In this document: positions 44,944 through 53,165 of the stretch, in pieces
Numbering within the stretch: the first letter of the stretch is position 1
Layout of the letters: the number at the start of each line of letters is the position of its first letter
Assembly (NCBI GenBank): GCA_021298815.1
Contig: JAJTHE010000016.1
Coordinates: forward strand, 1 to 62,173
Origin: Betaproteobacteria bacterium
GTDB taxonomy: Bacteria > Pseudomonadota > Gammaproteobacteria > Burkholderiales > CAIKXV01
Direction of reading: 5' to 3'
DNA length: 62,173 nt
Notes under the pieces: model-generated
The model's database searches: none
Seen by the model: the letters and a program-made list of their open reading frames with translations, nothing else
Told to the model about the DNA's origin: nothing
Made by a program: the position numbers and the translations under genes

Positions 44944-45912
44944 ATGCGACCGTCCCCGAGACTGCTTCCCGCCGCCATCCTGCTGCTGCCGTGGGCCGGC
45001 AGTGCCCTCGCGCAGGCGTGGCCGGCGAAGACCGTGCGCATCGTCGTGCCGTTCACCGCCGGTGGCACCACCGACATCATCGCGCGGCTGATCAGCGCCC
45101 GGCTGTCCGAGGCGCTGGGCCAGCAGTTCATCGTCGACAACCGCGCCGGCGTGGGCGGCGTGCTCGGCATGGACATCGTCGCCAAGGCCCCGCCCGATGG
45201 CTACACCGTCGTGCTGGGTTCCACCAGTTCGACCGCGGTCAACGTCGGCCTGTACCCGAAGATGCCCTACGACCCGCTGAAGGACCTCGCGCCGATCATG
45301 CAGGTGGCCACCGGTCCCTACGTGCTCGCCGTGCATCCGGCGCTGCCGGCGAAGGACGTCGCCCAGCTCATCGCGCTGGCGCGGGCGCGGCCCGGCCAGC
45401 TCAACTTCGGCTCCTCGGGCAACGGCACCGCGCTGCACCTGACCGCCGAACTGCTGAAGTCGATGACCGGCACGCAGATGGTCCACGTTCCCTACAAGGG
45501 CGCATCGGCCGCGATGCCCGACCTGCTGTCCGGCCAGACCCAGTTCATGTTCTCGGACATGCCGCTGTTCGCGCCCCATGTGAAGGCCGGCAGGCTGCGC
45601 GTGCTGGCGGTGACCACCGCGAGGCGCTCGTCGGTGCTGCCCGACCTGCCGCCGATCGCCGACACCGTGCCGGGATACGAGGCGACCTCGTGGTACGGCT
45701 TCATGGCGCCTGCAGGTACCCCGCGCGAGATCATCGCCCGCTTCAATGCCGAGGTGACGAAGGTGCTCAAGCTGCAGGACATCCGCGACCGCTACCGCGA
45801 CCTGGGCATCGAGCCGGTGTCGGGCACGCCGGAGCAGTTCGGTGCGTACATCGCGAGCGAGATCCGGCGCTGGGGCGCGGTGATCAAGTCGGCGGACGTG
45901 AAGATCGAATGA
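44944..45912 (+). CDS. Bug-family substrate-binding protein (7)
   Basis: Bug receptor of 322 residues, the shortest here. Signal peptide M-R-P-S-P-R-L-L-P ... G-S-A-L-A before Q-A-W-P-A-K-T-V-R-I. Loops V-P-F-T-A-G-G-T-T-D-I-I-A-R and D-N-R-A-G-V-G-G-V-L-G. A GAGAGGAG site precedes the ATG. An amidase gene starts 12 bases after its stop, giving another receptor-hydrolase pair in the same run. No membrane subunit is near. Confidence 0.92.
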   Translation: MRPSPRLLPAAILLLPWAGSALAQAWPAKTVRIVVPFTAGGTTDIIARLISARLSEALGQQFIVDNRAGVGGVLGMDIVAKAPPDGYTVVLGSTSSTAVNVGLYPKMPYDPLKDLAPIMQVATGPYVLAVHPALPAKDVAQLIALARARPGQLNFGSSGNGTALHLTAELLKSMTGTQMVHVPYKGASAAMPDLLSGQTQFMFSDMPLFAPHVKAGRLRVLAVTTARRSSVLPDLPPIADTVPGYEATSWYGFMAPAGTPREIIARFNAEVTKVLKLQDIRDRYRDLGIEPVSGTPEQFGAYIASEIRRWGAVIKSADVKIE

Positions 45913-45924
45913 GGACGCGGCGCG

Positions 45925-47211
45925 ATGCGGCCCGATGAACTGTCCGCGGTCGATGCGGTCGCGCTGATCCGCGCCGGGCGGCTGAGCGCCACCCGCCTGG
46001 TCGAGGCCTGCCTGGAGCGGATCGCGCAGCGCGAGCCGCAGGTGCGCGCCTGGGTCGCGATCGACGCGGAAGGCGCGCTGTCGCGGGCGCGTGCGCTCGA
46101 CGCGAAGGGCGGGCGCGACGGGCTGCTGCACGGCATCCCGGTCGGCGTGAAGGACGTGATCGAGACCGCCGACCTGGCCACCGCCTACGGCTCGCCGATC
46201 TACGAGGGCCATCGTCCACGCGCCGATGCGGCCTGCGTCGCGCTGCTGCGGGCCGAGGGCGGCATCGTGCTCGGCAAGACGGTGACCGCCGAGTTCGCGA
46301 CCACCACGCCGGGCGCCACGCGCAATCCGTGGAACCCCGCGTTCACGCCGGGCGGGTCTTCCAGCGGATCGGCGGCTGCGGTCGCCGACTGCATGGTGCC
46401 GCTTGCCTGCGGCACGCAGACCGCGGGCTCGGTGCTGCGGCCGGCGGCCTTCTGCGGCATCGCCGGCTTCAAGCCGACCTTCGGCTGGCTGAGCCGGCAG
46501 GGCGTGAAGCAGGTGTCCGAGTCGCTCGATACCCTGGGCAGCTTCGGCCGCACGGTCGGCGATGCCGCACTGATGGCGGCGGCCATGGCGCGGCGTCCGG
46601 GCCTCGCGCTGGCCGATCCCGACGCGCCGGCATCGATCACCGTGGTGCGTACCGATGCGGCGGCGGAGGCCTCCCCCGAGGCGTGGACCGCCCTCGACCG
46701 CGTCGCGGCCCTGCTGTCGGCGGCCGGCGTGGCGGTCGGCGCCTCCGAACTGCCCGAACCCTGCAGCGCGTTGCCGCGCATCCATCCGGCCATCGAGCAC
46801 TACGAGACCGCGCGCGCGCTTGCGCACGAGCATGCGCACCATGCGCAGCGCCTCAGCCCGAAGCTGCGCGACCGGCTCGACCACGGCATCGCGATGCCGC
46901 ACGAGGAACACGCTCGGGCGCAGGCGGTCGCACGCGCCTGCCGCGAGGCGGTCGCCCGCTGGTTCGACGGCCACCGGCTGCTGCTCACGCCGTCGGCGCC
47001 GGGCGAGGCGCCCGAAGGCCATGCGACCACCGGCAGCGCGGCGTTCAACCGCCGCTGGAGCCTGCTCGGGCTGCCCTGCCTGACGCTGCCGGTGATGCAC
47101 GGGCCGAACGGCCTGCCGGTCGGCGTGCAACTGGTGGCCCGCTGGCATGACGAGGCGGCGCTGCTCGCCGCGGCTGCATTCGTCGAGCGCCAGGTGGGCT
47201 GGCGCGCGTGA
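45925..47211 (+). CDS. Amidase (amidase-signature family)
   Basis: Amidase of 428 residues with the Ser-cisSer-Lys triad: Lys76 in P-V-G-V-K-D-V-I-E, cis-Ser145 in P-G-G-S-S-S-G-S, and nucleophile Ser169 in G-T-Q-T-A-G-S-V-L-R. It resembles GatA in this core, but there are no gatB or gatC genes and the C-terminal half is shorter, so a metabolic amidase acting on a small amide is more likely than a tRNA amidotransferase. It follows the Bug gene by 12 bases and converges with the alcohol dehydrogenase 5 bases away. Together with the deacetylase-fold enzyme it gives the run two C-N hydrolases. Confidence 0.88.
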   Translation: MRPDELSAVDAVALIRAGRLSATRLVEACLERIAQREPQVRAWVAIDAEGALSRARALDAKGGRDGLLHGIPVGVKDVIETADLATAYGSPIYEGHRPRADAACVALLRAEGGIVLGKTVTAEFATTTPGATRNPWNPAFTPGGSSSGSAAAVADCMVPLACGTQTAGSVLRPAAFCGIAGFKPTFGWLSRQGVKQVSESLDTLGSFGRTVGDAALMAAAMARRPGLALADPDAPASITVVRTDAAAEASPEAWTALDRVAALLSAAGVAVGASELPEPCSALPRIHPAIEHYETARALAHEHAHHAQRLSPKLRDRLDHGIAMPHEEHARAQAVARACREAVARWFDGHRLLLTPSAPGEAPEGHATTGSAAFNRRWSLLGLPCLTLPVMHGPNGLPVGVQLVARWHDEAALLAAAAFVERQVGWRA

Positions 47212-47216
47212 TGCGG

Positions 47217-48395
47217 TCACCAGGCCTGCTGCAGCATCGCCTCGATCTGCTCTGCCGATTCGATCGGCCGCGGGTTGAAGGCGAGCCCGGGCTCGGCATG
47301 GATGCGCTGCGCGACCTCGGCCAGCGCGCTGCGCGCGATGCCGAACTCGCGCAGGGATCGGCGCAGCCCGGCCTGGCGGCGGTAGCGGTCGAGCCGCTCG
47401 ACCAGGGCCTCGACCGAGGCATCGGGCGCACCGATCGCGCCGGCGATGTCCGCGGCCGCGGCCGGGCACGCGGGCAGGTTGAACGCCAGCGCATGCGGCA
47501 GCACCAGCGCGTTGACTTCGCCATGCGAGGCGCCGAGCACCGGCGCGAGCTTGTGGCAGGTGGCATGGTGCAGGGCGGTGCGCGCGTTGATGATCGCGGC
47601 CGCGACCAGGTAGCTGCCGAGCAGCAGGTCGTCGGCACCATCCGCCGCGCCCGCCGTGCCGGCCGCATCCAGGCGTGGATGGAAACGCGCGTCGGCGCCA
47701 GCCATCAGCCGGGCCAGGCCTTCGCGCGCGAACAGGTCGGATACCGGCGTGCGTGCCGTCGAGTAGAGCGCCTCGCAGCCGTGCGCGAGCGCGTTGGCGA
47801 GCGATCCCGCGAGCACCGGGGCAGGGATGTCGTCCAGCGCAGCCGGATCGAGCACCAGTACCCGGGCGGCCAGTTGCGGGTCGCGGAACAGCACCTTGTA
47901 CATGTCCTCGCGGGTCAGGCTGAAGCCGGGCGTGACTTCGGCACCGGAGAGCGTGGTCGGGATCGCCAGCAGCGGCACCTTCGGCGCGGTGCCGGGCTGG
48001 CCGACGATGCGGCCGTCCTCCCGGCGCAGCGCGAAGCGTTCGATGTCGCCGCCCTCGGCCAGCGCGAGCGCGACGCCCTTGGCCAGGTCGGACACGCTGC
48101 CCCCGCCGAACGCGACGATGCCGTCGCAACCGTCGCGCGTGGCGAGCGCGGCCGCACGCAGCGCGGTCGACAGCGGCGCATGCAGCGGCACGTCGTCCCA
48201 GACGGTGACGGCGCGCGGATCGAACCCGCCGGCGAGCCGGGCGAACAGCGCACTGCGCCGGCCGCGCGCGCTGCAGACGATGAACGGACGCCGGATGCCC
48301 TCGGCGGCCGCCTCGCCGGCCGTGCGGTCGATGGCGCCGGCGCCGAGCACCAGCCGCTGCCTCGGAAACGCATGGACGAAGGACATCGACGACAT
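47217..48395 (-). CDS. Iron-containing alcohol dehydrogenase, maleylacetate-reductase-like
   Basis: Group III (iron-type) alcohol dehydrogenase-fold enzyme of 392 residues. NAD-binding G-G-G-S-V-S-D-L-A-K-G near residue 95, A-I-P-T-T-L-S-G-A-E-V-T-P, and the metal region T-A-L-H-H-A-T-C-H-K-L-A-P ... A-S-H-G-E-V-N-A-L-V-L-P-H are of the maleylacetate reductase type, which feeds aromatic-ring cleavage products into 3-oxoadipate. No dioxygenase or chlorocatechol genes are near, so the assignment is by resemblance. ATG 48395 is used; an in-frame ATG at 48434 exists. It diverges from the 48452 gene with only 56 bases between. Confidence 0.82.
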   Translation of the reverse strand: MSSMSFVHAFPRQRLVLGAGAIDRTAGEAAAEGIRRPFIVCSARGRRSALFARLAGGFDPRAVTVWDDVPLHAPLSTALRAAALATRDGCDGIVAFGGGSVSDLAKGVALALAEGGDIERFALRREDGRIVGQPGTAPKVPLLAIPTTLSGAEVTPGFSLTREDMYKVLFRDPQLAARVLVLDPAALDDIPAPVLAGSLANALAHGCEALYSTARTPVSDLFAREGLARLMAGADARFHPRLDAAGTAGAADGADDLLLGSYLVAAAIINARTALHHATCHKLAPVLGASHGEVNALVLPHALAFNLPACPAAAADIAGAIGAPDASVEALVERLDRYRRQAGLRRSLREFGIARSALAEVAQRIHAEPGLAFNPRPIESAEQIEAMLQQAW

Positions 48396-48451
48396 CGGCG
48401 GACCCCGGCGGGCATGGAACGTGAGGCCGAGCATAACGCGGCGGCGCGGCG

Positions 48452-49180
48452 ATGGCGGCGATGAGTGCGGACCTGCCGCCGTCGCACCCGGACCCGCGGG
48501 ACCCGGACCTGGACCCGCCAGCCGGGGCGTTCGGCCTGCTGATCTCTTCCTTCGACTTCTCGCCGGTGGCCGAGGACGAGTTCCACGACTGGTACGACAC
48601 CGAGCACATCCCGGAGCGACTGCGCATCCCGGGTTTCCTCGACATCCGGCGCTGGTCGAGCATCGACGACCCGAAGGTGTCGATGACGACCTACGACCTC
48701 GCGTCGCCGGCCGTGCTGCGCAGCCCGGGCTACCTCGCGGTGGGCTACGAGAACAATTCGCCGTGGACGCGGCGGGTCGGCTGGCGCTGCATCAAGCGCC
48801 TGCGCGCCGAGGCGGTCCAGGCCTGGCCCGGCCGCGCGCTCGCCCCGGCCTACGCCGGTGCACTGCTGGTCGCCGCGGCCAATCCGGCACCGGGACGCGA
48901 GGCGGCACTGGAGGCCTGGGTCGAGGGCCATGCCGCCGGCCTTGCGCCCGGTGGCGCCGGGGCGCAGGGTGGCAGCGGCGCCGTGCCCGGGCTGAACGGC
49001 GTGCGTGCCTTCCGGGCCTGGGCCGGTACGCACCGGCACGTCGTCACCTATCATCTCGACCATGAACGCCTGCTGCAGGATCCGTCCTGGCAGGCGAGGG
49101 TGGTGCAGCCCTGGCGCGACCAGCCTGCCGCCGCCGATCTTCAGTTCACCCGCTGCCGCCGCTACGTGCGCGGCGCCTGA
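48452..49180 (+). CDS. EthD-like dimeric alpha/beta-barrel protein
   Basis: Protein of 242 residues with a ferredoxin-like dimeric-barrel signature, F-H-D-W-Y-D-T-E-H-I-P-E-R-L-R-I-P-G-F at about 44-62, as in EthD-like and related proteins that often accompany ring- or ether-degrading enzymes. The C-terminal half repeats the half-barrel pattern more weakly and ends with a stretch rich in Arg. The first 25 residues are Pro/Asp-rich and probably disordered; ATG 48461 is an alternative start. It lies 18 bases before the PLP-enzyme gene and probably heads that transcript. No catalytic residues can be assigned. Confidence 0.72.
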   Translation: MAAMSADLPPSHPDPRDPDLDPPAGAFGLLISSFDFSPVAEDEFHDWYDTEHIPERLRIPGFLDIRRWSSIDDPKVSMTTYDLASPAVLRSPGYLAVGYENNSPWTRRVGWRCIKRLRAEAVQAWPGRALAPAYAGALLVAAANPAPGREAALEAWVEGHAAGLAPGGAGAQGGSGAVPGLNGVRAFRAWAGTHRHVVTYHLDHERLLQDPSWQARVVQPWRDQPAAADLQFTRCRRYVRGA

Positions 49181-49198
49181 CCCAACGGAGAGATCCCG

Positions 49199-50431
49199 AT
49201 GAACGACATGAAGGCACCCGCCGGCGTCGAACGGCAACCGCTCACGCCGGCCCAGGTGCGGGCGATGTACCCCGGGGCGCTGTCGCAGACCTATCTCGAC
49301 GTCGCCGGGCGCTGCCTGATCGGCACCCCGGTGCGCGCGGCGATCGAGCGTCACCTCGACATGCGCATGCTGGGCGGGGACAAGCCGGCGATGTTCGCGC
49401 TGGTCGAGCGCACGCGGGCGAGCTTCGCGCGGCTGGTCAACGCCCACCCGGACGAGGTCGCCTACACGAAGAACATCTCGGAAGGCCTGAACATGGTCGC
49501 CACCGCCATCGACTGGAAGCCGGGCGAGAACGTGGTGCTGTGCGCCGACCTCGAGCACGCCAACAACGTGTATGTCTGGCTCAACCTGGCGCGCCGCTTC
49601 GGCATCGAGGTGCGCGCGATCCCGATGCGCGGCGGCATGTACCCGGTGGCCGAGATGGCGGCCGCGGTCGATGCGAAGACGCGCCTGGTCACGCTGTGCG
49701 CGGTCAGCTTCGCGCCCGGCTTCCGAACCGACCTCGCGCCGCTGTCGGAGGCCTGCCGCAGGCATGACGCACTGTTCATGGTCGACGGCGCGCAGTCGGT
49801 CGGCATGATCGACAGCGACGTCGAACGCTTCGGCATCGATGCGCTCGCGGTGTCGACCCAGAAGGGCCTGCTCGCGCTGTACGGGATGGGCTTCCTCTAC
49901 GTGCGCCGGCGCTGGGCAGAGCGCCTGTCGCCGATGTTCCTCGCGCGCTTCGGCGTCGACCTCGGCGAGAAGGGCGAGGCCGCGCTCGGCGACTTCGACT
50001 TCACGCTGATGCCCGGCGCGCGCCGCTTCGACCTGGGCAACTACAACTTCATCGGCGCGGCGGCGGCCGACGCCTCGATGGACATCATCCACCGGGTGGG
50101 CATCGCGAACATCGAGGCGCACAACGTGGGCCTCGCGGTGCAGCTTGCGGAGGGATTGAAGGCGCTCGGCCTGCCGCTGATCGGCGAGCCGCGTGGTGCG
50201 CATCGCAGCCAGATCGTGATGATCGGTGCGCTCGGCGACGGCCACGACGCGGCCGACGACGGCCGCATGCAGTCGCTGTACGAGCACCTGAGCGCAAACC
50301 ATGTGAAGCTCTCGGTGCGGCGCGGCGCACTGCGCTTCTCGATCCACCTGTACAACGACGCATCGGACATCGCGCGCGTGCTCGAGCTGTGCGGCGAATG
50401 GACGCGCGGCGCGGCGAAGGCCGCGCAATGA
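49199..50431 (+). CDS. Class V aminotransferase-fold PLP enzyme (cysteine-desulfurase superfamily)
   Basis: Fold-type I PLP protein of 410 residues. The PLP-binding Lys222 is in V-S-T-Q-K-G-L-L-A-L-Y-G, the ring-stacking and Asp region is V-D-G-A-Q-S-V-G-M-I, and the N-terminal D-V-A-G-R-C-L-I-G-T-P matches class V proteins that include desulfurases, lyases and isopenicillin-N-epimerase-like enzymes. It lacks the mobile Cys loop of IscS-type desulfurases as far as I can see, so a C-S or C-N lyase or epimerase role is more likely than Fe-S assembly. Its stop overlaps the next gene (ATGA). In the context of a selenoprotein cluster, a Se- or S-amino-acid substrate is an attractive but unproven idea. 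Confidence 0.83.
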   Translation: MNDMKAPAGVERQPLTPAQVRAMYPGALSQTYLDVAGRCLIGTPVRAAIERHLDMRMLGGDKPAMFALVERTRASFARLVNAHPDEVAYTKNISEGLNMVATAIDWKPGENVVLCADLEHANNVYVWLNLARRFGIEVRAIPMRGGMYPVAEMAAAVDAKTRLVTLCAVSFAPGFRTDLAPLSEACRRHDALFMVDGAQSVGMIDSDVERFGIDALAVSTQKGLLALYGMGFLYVRRRWAERLSPMFLARFGVDLGEKGEAALGDFDFTLMPGARRFDLGNYNFIGAAAADASMDIIHRVGIANIEAHNVGLAVQLAEGLKALGLPLIGEPRGAHRSQIVMIGALGDGHDAADDGRMQSLYEHLSANHVKLSVRRGALRFSIHLYNDASDIARVLELCGEWTRGAAKAAQ

Positions 50432-51345
50432 GCTTCGACGTGATCGTGGTCGGCGAAGGCATCGCCGGCCTGGCGGCCGCCCGCGATTGCGCGCGCGCGG
50501 GGCTGCGCACCGGCACCGTCGAGCAGATGATGTTCGGCGGGCTGGTGACCAGCATCAACGAGCTGATCGACTGGCCGGGCGAGGGCGGCGAGTCGTGTTC
50601 GGGCAGCGACCTCGCGGCGAACTGGATCACCGAGGCGGCCGATGCCGGGGTCGAGAGCCTGGGCGGGCAGGCCACCGGCCTCGAGGCCGCCGACAGTGGC
50701 CTGCTGCTGCACACCGATGCCGGCACGCATGCGGCACGTTGCCTGATCGTCGCCTCCGGCGCGGCGCGGCGCCCGCTGGGCATCCCCGGCGAGCACGCCT
50801 ATGTCGACCGCGGCCTGTCGCACTGCGCCGACTGCGACGGACCGCTGGTGAAGGGCGCCGACGTGGTGGTGGTGGGCGGTGGCGACAGCGCGCTGCAGGA
50901 AGCCGCGGTGCTGGCGCACTACGCGCGCACCGTGCATGTCGTGCACCGGGGAAGCGCGTTCCGTGCGCGGCCCGCAGTGCGGGCCGTGTTCGAGCAGGCT
51001 TTCGCCGGCCGGGAAGGCGCGCTGTCGATCCACTGGCACTCCACCGTCACGGCGATCGAAGGCGAGGACGGCATCGAGGCGGTCCAGGTCGCCGGGCCGG
51101 GCGGCATCGCGCGGCTGCAGGCGCGTGCGGTCTATCCCTGCGTCGGGCTGGTGCCGAACAGCGCCTGGACCGGGCTGCCGGTGGACGCTGCCGGCGCGAT
51201 CCGGGTGGACGAGCGCCTGGCCACGCCGATGCCCGGTGTCTACGCGATCGGCGCGGTGCGTGCCGGCCATGGCGGCCGGCTGGTGGATGCGGTGGCCGAT
51301 GCAGCGCGCGCCGCAGGCGCCGTGAAGGAGGCATTGCAATGCTGA
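50428..51345 (+). CDS. Thioredoxin-reductase-like NAD(P)/FAD oxidoreductase
   Basis: Flavoprotein of 305 residues with the thioredoxin-reductase layout: FAD motif V-I-V-V-G-E-G-I-A-G-L-A-A, a redox pair Cys133/Cys136 in S-H-C-A-D-C-D-G-P (C-A-D-C in place of the usual C-A-T-C), a pyridine-nucleotide motif V-V-G-G-G-D-S-A-L-Q-E-A, and a C-terminal Y-A-I-G-A-V-R. ATG 50428 overlaps the PLP gene stop and the gene overlaps the GST start by 7 bases. It is a likely electron donor for a thiol or selenol protein, and the selenoprotein 4 kb downstream on the same strand is a natural candidate; that link is inferred. Confidence 0.85.
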   Translation: MSFDVIVVGEGIAGLAAARDCARAGLRTGTVEQMMFGGLVTSINELIDWPGEGGESCSGSDLAANWITEAADAGVESLGGQATGLEAADSGLLLHTDAGTHAARCLIVASGAARRPLGIPGEHAYVDRGLSHCADCDGPLVKGADVVVVGGGDSALQEAAVLAHYARTVHVVHRGSAFRARPAVRAVFEQAFAGREGALSIHWHSTVTAIEGEDGIEAVQVAGPGGIARLQARAVYPCVGLVPNSAWTGLPVDAAGAIRVDERLATPMPGVYAIGAVRAGHGGRLVDAVADAARAAGAVKEALQC

Positions 51346-52010
51346 AGCTCTGGGGACGCCTGACGTCCAACCGTACGCAGAAGGTGCTGTGGACGCTGGC
51401 CGAGGTCGGTATCGAGTTCGATTTCATCCTCGCCAGCGGCGTGATGGGCCCGGGTGGCCATGTGGCGAAGGGCAACACGCCGTTCGGCGTCGTCGACACG
51501 CCGGAGTACCGGGCGCGCAACCCGAACGGACGCATCCCGACCATCGACGACGACGGCTACGTGCTGTGGGAGTCGAACGCGATCTGCCGCTACCTGGTGA
51601 TGCAGTATGCGCCGCAGGCGATGTATGGCAACGACGTGCGCACCTTCGCCTCGGCCACGCGCTGGCAGGACTTCGAGAACAACGAACTGCTGCCGCCGCA
51701 GCACGAACTGGTCATGGAACTGGTGCGCCTGCCGCCCGAACAGCGCAGCGCCGAAAACCTGGCGAAGGCGCGGGCGGCGTTCGACAAGCGGCTGGAGATC
51801 GTCGAGGCCCAGCTCGCGCGCACCCGCTACATGGTCGGCGACCGGTTCACCTTCGGCGACATCCCGATCGGCATCCGCGTGCACCGCTGGGTGCTGCTGG
51901 AACCGCAGCGCCCGTCGTTCCCGAACATCGAGCGCTGGTATGCCGAGCTGGTGCAGCGTCCGGCGTTCCAGCGCTTCACCGCCGATCCGGCGAACCATGT
52001 CGAGGGATAG
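51339..52010 (+). CDS. Glutathione S-transferase family protein
   Basis: GST of 223 residues: an N-terminal thioredoxin-fold domain (L-K-L-W-G-R-L-T-S-N-R-T-Q-K-V-L-W, then N-P-N-G-R-I-P-T-I and W-E-S-N-A-I-C-R-Y-L) and an all-helical C-terminal domain with the capping box F-T-F-G-D-I-P. The likely glutathione-activating residue is Ser/Thr in L-T-S-N-R, pointing to a bacterial beta/theta-type enzyme. AAGGAGG lies 7 bases before ATG 51339, which overlaps the upstream gene. A 150-base gap separates it from the Bug gene. Confidence 0.87.
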   Translation: MLKLWGRLTSNRTQKVLWTLAEVGIEFDFILASGVMGPGGHVAKGNTPFGVVDTPEYRARNPNGRIPTIDDDGYVLWESNAICRYLVMQYAPQAMYGNDVRTFASATRWQDFENNELLPPQHELVMELVRLPPEQRSAENLAKARAAFDKRLEIVEAQLARTRYMVGDRFTFGDIPIGIRVHRWVLLEPQRPSFPNIERWYAELVQRPAFQRFTADPANHVEG

Positions 52011-52030
52011 GCGGCGGGCACACGGTTGAC

Positions 52031-52054
52031 GCGGCAGTCGGTAAACTCTGCCGC
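52031..52054 (+). other. Hairpin in the GST-Bug spacer
   Basis: GCGGCAG (52031-52037) pairs with CTGCCGC (52048-52054) around a 10-base loop in the 150-base spacer. No T-tract follows. It could end the upstream transcript weakly or lie in the leader of the Bug-selenoprotein operon. TAAACT in the loop (52042) resembles a -10 element. Confidence 0.3.
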
Positions 52055-52160
52055 CCCGTCGCGGATTGCATCGCCGGTCGATCGTACCCGCCTGCGCCGC
52101 GCGAACGATCGCATGCATGACGATCGTGGTGGCAGCCCACGCACATCCCGGAGGAATCCC

Positions 52161-53165
52161 ATGAGCAGCACCCGCCGCATCGTATCCCGTTCCCCCCTGC
52201 GCGCAGTGGTCGCCGCAGCCGCCACGGTCGCCGCGGCCGCTTCCGTGCTGGTACCCGCCGCGGCGATCGCCCAGGCCTGGCCCGTGAAGCCGGTGCGCGT
52301 GATCTTTCCGTATCCGCCGGGCGGCGGCACCGACGCGGTCGGGCGCATCGCGACCAACGCGCTGGGCGAGCAGCTCGGCCAGACCTTCGTCGTGGACACC
52401 CGGCCCGGCGCCAGCGGACAGATCGGCACCGAGGTGGCGAGCAAGGCGCCGGCCGACGGCTACACGCTGGTGCTGGGCAACGTGGCCCCGCTGGCGATCC
52501 TGCCCGCCTCCAACCCGAAGCTGCCCTACGACCCGTTGCGCGACCTTGCGCCGATCAGCCTGATCGCCACCTCCGACTACATCCTGACCGTGCATCCGTC
52601 GCTGCCGGTGAAGAACCTGAAGGACCTGATCGCGCTGGCGAAGAAGCGCCCGGGCGAACTGAGCTTCGCTTCCAGCGGCGCGCTGGGCGGGCCGCACCTG
52701 GCGGGCGAACTGCTCAACCTGCTCGCCGGCATCAACGTGCTGCACGTGCCGTACAAGGGCAACGGCCCGGCGGTGGTGGCGGTGCTCTCGGGCGAGGCCA
52801 CCATGCTCTACGGCACCGGGCCGGCGGTCGTCCCGTTCGCGCAGCAGGGCCGCATGCGCATCCTGGCCACCACCGGCCTGAAGCGCACGATCAAGGACGT
52901 GCCCGCTATCTCCGAGCAGATCGACGATTTCCAGGTCACCCAGTGGTACGGCCTGCTGGCACCGGCCGGCACGCCGCGCGAGATCGTCGACCGCCTGGCG
53001 AAGGAGACCGCGCGGCTGGTGGCCGACCCGAAGAACGCGGCGGCACTGGTGAAGCTCGGCGCGGAGCCGATGTCCAACAGCCCGGCGGAGTTCCGCCGCT
53101 TCATCGAAGGCGAGATCGCGCGCTACACCAAGGTGGTGAAGGCAGCAAAGCTGTCGGCGCAATGA
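52161..53165 (+). CDS. Bug-family substrate-binding protein (8)
   Basis: Bug receptor of 334 residues. Signal peptide with S-T-R-R-I-V-S-R and an Ala/Val-rich core to A-A-I-A before Q-A-W-P-V-K-P-V-R-V. The loops are F-P-Y-P-P-G-G-G-T-D-A-V-G-R and, unusually, D-T-R-P-G-A-S-G-Q-I-G in place of D-N-R. GGAGGA lies 6 bases before ATG 52161; the frame is open upstream but without a site. The stop overlaps the next unknown gene (ATGA), so this receptor is encoded with the two tandem unknown proteins and the selenoprotein. Confidence 0.92.
   Translation: MSSTRRIVSRSPLRAVVAAAATVAAAASVLVPAAAIAQAWPVKPVRVIFPYPPGGGTDAVGRIATNALGEQLGQTFVVDTRPGASGQIGTEVASKAPADGYTLVLGNVAPLAILPASNPKLPYDPLRDLAPISLIATSDYILTVHPSLPVKNLKDLIALAKKRPGELSFASSGALGGPHLAGELLNLLAGINVLHVPYKGNGPAVVAVLSGEATMLYGTGPAVVPFAQQGRMRILATTGLKRTIKDVPAISEQIDDFQVTQWYGLLAPAGTPREIVDRLAKETARLVADPKNAAALVKLGAEPMSNSPAEFRRFIEGEIARYTKVVKAAKLSAQ

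Noticed and set aside
45925..47211. Glutamyl-tRNA amidotransferase subunit A
   Set aside because: No gatB or gatC is near, and the context is a catabolic cluster with a Bug receptor.
44332..48663. A very long antisense open frame on the - strand across several genes
   Set aside because: It overlaps well-supported genes on the + strand, has no recognisable domain and a skewed Arg/Ala/Gly composition. It is a by-product of the high GC content. The same applies to other long antisense frames, for example across sucA and gltA.
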